Source: an uncultured Actinomyces sp. (GTDB taxonomy: Bacteria; Actinomycetota; Actinomycetes; Actinomycetales; Actinomycetaceae). From it: a stretch of 6,082 nt of DNA. The notes below the pieces were generated by a model. It was given only the letters and a program-made list of their open reading frames with translations. It was not told where the DNA came from and did not search any database. Numbering within the stretch: position 1 is the stretch's first letter; each line of letters starts with the position of its first letter. The translations under genes were made by a program, and so were the position numbers. The DNA lies in assembly GCA_937926195.1 (NCBI GenBank), contig CALEXZ010000126.1, positions 1-6,082 of the forward strand, given 5' to 3'. Shown in pieces: positions 5,975 to 6,082 of this stretch.

Positions 5975-6048
5975 TATCCACCAGCACACAGGTGATCCGC
6001 CGCCGCAAAAGTGATCCACCAGCGCGAACGTGATCCACCACCGCGACG
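5954..6048 (+). repeat. Block 4: five tandem 19-bp repeats, forward orientation
   Basis: Five units of exactly 19 bases starting at 5954, 5973, 5992, 6011 and 6030. The second has TTATCCACC in place of TGATCCACC, an 8/9 match to the DnaA box TTATCCACA. The block stops at about 6048 and the last 34 bases of the window are not repetitive. Confidence 0.93.
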
Positions 6049-6082
6049 CCCCGGTCGTGTGCGCTCAGGCACTATGGTGACC

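Larger units (their letters stand above)
5544..6082. other. Gene-free region occupied by the bidirectional repeat array
   Basis: No coding sequence is supported here. Open frames cross it only because 19-base units repeated three times give a 57-base period without stops, producing artificial 19-residue protein repeats rich in Trp, His, Arg and Gly. The region holds, in order, a possible weak hairpin, two 22-bp units, and repeat blocks reverse-6, forward-7, reverse-4, forward-5. After 6048 the sequence is unique, ending in CACTATGGTGACC, which may be a promoter or gene start cut by the window edge. Confidence 0.8.

Noticed and set aside
5565..6048. CRISPR array
   Set aside because: Units of about 19 bp abut directly with no unique spacers, orientation switches between blocks, and no cas genes are present.
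5613..6048. Plasmid replication iterons
   Set aside because: Period and clustering resemble iterons, but no rep gene is present and the neighbouring menaquinone genes indicate a chromosome.
6073..6082. TATGGT as a -10 element, or ATGGTGACC as the start of the next gene
   Set aside because: Only 10 bases are available, no -35 or ribosome binding site is evident upstream, and no coding sequence can be followed past the window edge.

Overview
The window is a high-GC chromosomal segment, probably from an actinobacterium. This rests on the base composition, GTG starts, a two-half antibiotic-exporter permease of a type common in Actinomycetota, and promoter-to-start spacings that fit leaderless transcripts. 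A genus such as Actinomyces is possible but cannot be fixed from the sequence alone.

Layout. On the minus strand (1-1838) lie two menaquinone-biosynthesis genes: menC (o-succinylbenzoate synthase), then menD (SEPHCHC synthase). They overlap by 4 bp, and menD runs off the left edge. A 168-bp divergent intergenic region (1839-2006) carries a -10-like element placed for leaderless menC, a GC-rich hairpin, and a TTGACA promoter with a perfect 8-bp dyad in its long spacer. On the plus strand (2007-5543) is a tightly packed three-gene operon: a MerR-family regulator, an ABC ATPase of the drug-export (DrrA/TnrB2-like) type, and a 12-TM ABC-2 permease built of two homologous halves (TnrB3-like). The genes overlap by 8 bp and 4 bp. 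The likely logic is an autoregulated efflux pump: the MerR protein binds the dyad, senses a ligand and induces its own operon. The substrate is unknown.

From 5544 to 6082 no gene is supported. About 480 bp of this stretch is an unusual repeat array with a 19-bp period. The repeats fall into two apparent classes that prove, by comparing their best-matching copies, to be one family in opposite orientations. They are arranged as alternating blocks: 6 reverse, 7 forward, 4 reverse, 5 forward. A 41-bp block junction is duplicated exactly, 216 bp apart. The most conserved part of the unit resembles a DnaA box (best copies 8/9). Nothing in the window shows what the array does, and it is the part most worth following up.
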